DNA of 6,251 bases. Source: a bacterium. GTDB taxonomy: Bacteria; Actinomycetota; Humimicrobiia; Humimicrobiales; Humimicrobiaceae. A program made the position numbers and the translations under genes. Positions 5,672 through 6,251 of the stretch are shown in pieces (within the stretch, counting starts at the first letter, position 1; each line of letters begins with the position of its first letter). The stretch spans positions 1 to 6,251 of the forward strand of contig JAUWQC010000062.1 of the NCBI GenBank assembly GCA_030611285.1, given 5' to 3'. Below the pieces are notes generated by a model, which worked only from the letters and a program-made list of their open reading frames with translations, was not told the origin of the DNA and ran no database searches.

Positions 5672-6139
5672 AGCTCTCTTTATTTCAAGTTCATGTTCTC
5701 TATTCTGTATGTCTCTACGCTTATCTCTTCTGGCTTTGCCTTTGGCCAGTGCCAGTTCAACCTTAACCTTGTTTTTTATCATATATACTCTTAACGGAAC
5801 CAGGGTAAGGCTTCTGTCAGTTAATTTCCCCGCTATTCTGTCAATCTCCCTCCTGTGCATAAGCAGCTTTCTGGTCTTTGTAGGGTTTATATCTTCAACT
5901 CTGCTTTTACTATACGGCGATATATGCATATTATAAAGAAGTAGCTCATTATTTCTTATCCGGCCGTAACTATCTTTTAAATTAAGCCTGTGGTTACGAA
6001 TAGACTTGACTTCACACCCTTGTAAAACTATGCCAGCCTCATAGGTGTTTAAAATAAAAAAATCCCTAAAAGCCTTTCTGTTCCGGGCAATTATTATTTT
6101 ATCTTCCAGGGAACCACTCATTTTTTTTGAACTGTTCAT
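5657..6139 (-). CDS. smpB: SsrA-binding protein SmpB
   Basis: SmpB binds the tRNA-like part of tmRNA and places it in the A site of ribosomes that lack a codon. The 160 residues fit the family. The core NRKAFRDFFILNTYEAGIVL (20-39) and GCEVKSIR (41-48) hold the characteristic beta-barrel motifs, and SRVEDINPTKTRKLL follows. The basic C-terminal tail, ALAKGKARRDKRRDIQNREH and onwards, is the part that reads the empty mRNA channel. I kept the ATG at 6139 with weak AAGTGA upstream. The ATG at 6121 (MSGSLED) is a possible start but is preceded only by a run of A. The gene is followed by ssrA, its functional partner, and preceded by a partial gene 26 nt upstream. Confidence 0.96.
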   Translation of the reverse strand: MNSSKKMSGSLEDKIIIARNRKAFRDFFILNTYEAGIVLQGCEVKSIRNHRLNLKDSYGRIRNNELLLYNMHISPYSKSRVEDINPTKTRKLLMHRREIDRIAGKLTDRSLTLVPLRVYMIKNKVKVELALAKGKARRDKRRDIQNREHELEIKRALKKN

Positions 6140-6165
6140 TAAATTTCACTTATTAAAGAATTTAT

Positions 6166-6251
6166 TTACTCTATAGAATTATTTAAATATATATAATCTG
6201 CAGCATCCGCTTCTAACTTAAACAATATATCAGGATTTATTCCCACTACAT
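6166..6251 (-). CDS. C-terminal end of an unidentified protein (partial)
   Basis: The minus-strand frame entering from the window edge encodes the last 27 residues, which include VVGINPDILFKLEADAADYI, and ends IYLNNSIE followed by TAA at 6166-6168. It stays open up to the edge and stops 26 nt before smpB, as expected for an upstream gene of the same operon. The fragment is too short for me to assign a family. It lacks the basic tail of RNase R, whose gene often precedes smpB. Confidence 0.55.
   Translation of the reverse strand, partial: VVGINPDILFKLEADAADYIYLNNSIE

Overview
The window is AT-rich bacterial DNA. It carries standard bacterial housekeeping genes (murI, rph, an rdgB-type nucleotide hydrolase, smpB, ssrA) and tRNA genes with encoded CCA ends. 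Two of the protein genes appear to start at TTG. No gene fixes the phylum; a low-GC, probably uncultured bacterial lineage is the most I would say.

Layout. Positions 1-801 hold a minus-strand tRNA array, read in the order Pro(TGG), Gly(TCC), Arg(TCT), His(GTG), then a tRNA cut by the window edge (probably Arg). A sigma70-like promoter lies at 832-860. Positions 887-3119 hold the minus-strand cluster murI-rph-rdgB, which covers cell-wall precursor supply, RNA 3'-end trimming and nucleotide-pool cleansing. Positions 3120-3683 contain the remnant of an alpha/beta hydrolase with an internal deletion, a strong GC-rich hairpin, and a promoter overlapped by a palindrome. Positions 3684-4913 hold a plus-strand AAA+ ATPase with a DUF4143-type C-terminus. 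Positions 5091-6251 hold, on the minus strand, the tail of an unidentified gene, smpB and the tmRNA gene ssrA. SmpB and tmRNA together rescue stalled ribosomes.

The most unusual content is a family of three short elements (144-146 bp). Each sits directly after the CCA end of a tRNA or tmRNA: tRNA-Arg (205-348), tRNA-Pro (577-722) and tmRNA (5112-5255). Each is followed by a second copy of the last 20-21 nt of that same host gene, from T-loop position C56 to the CCA end. The repeated flank differs between copies because it always matches the adjacent host gene. The element bodies share about 100 nt with three hairpins, including compensatory and wobble changes that pair only in RNA of the tRNA sense, plus a box complementary to the host T-arm. 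A 45-nt host-proximal segment is conserved between the two tRNA copies and unrelated in the tmRNA copy. This looks like a non-autonomous mobile or structured-RNA element targeting tRNA and tmRNA 3' ends. I do not recognise it as a named family. No recombinase or reverse transcriptase is present in the window.
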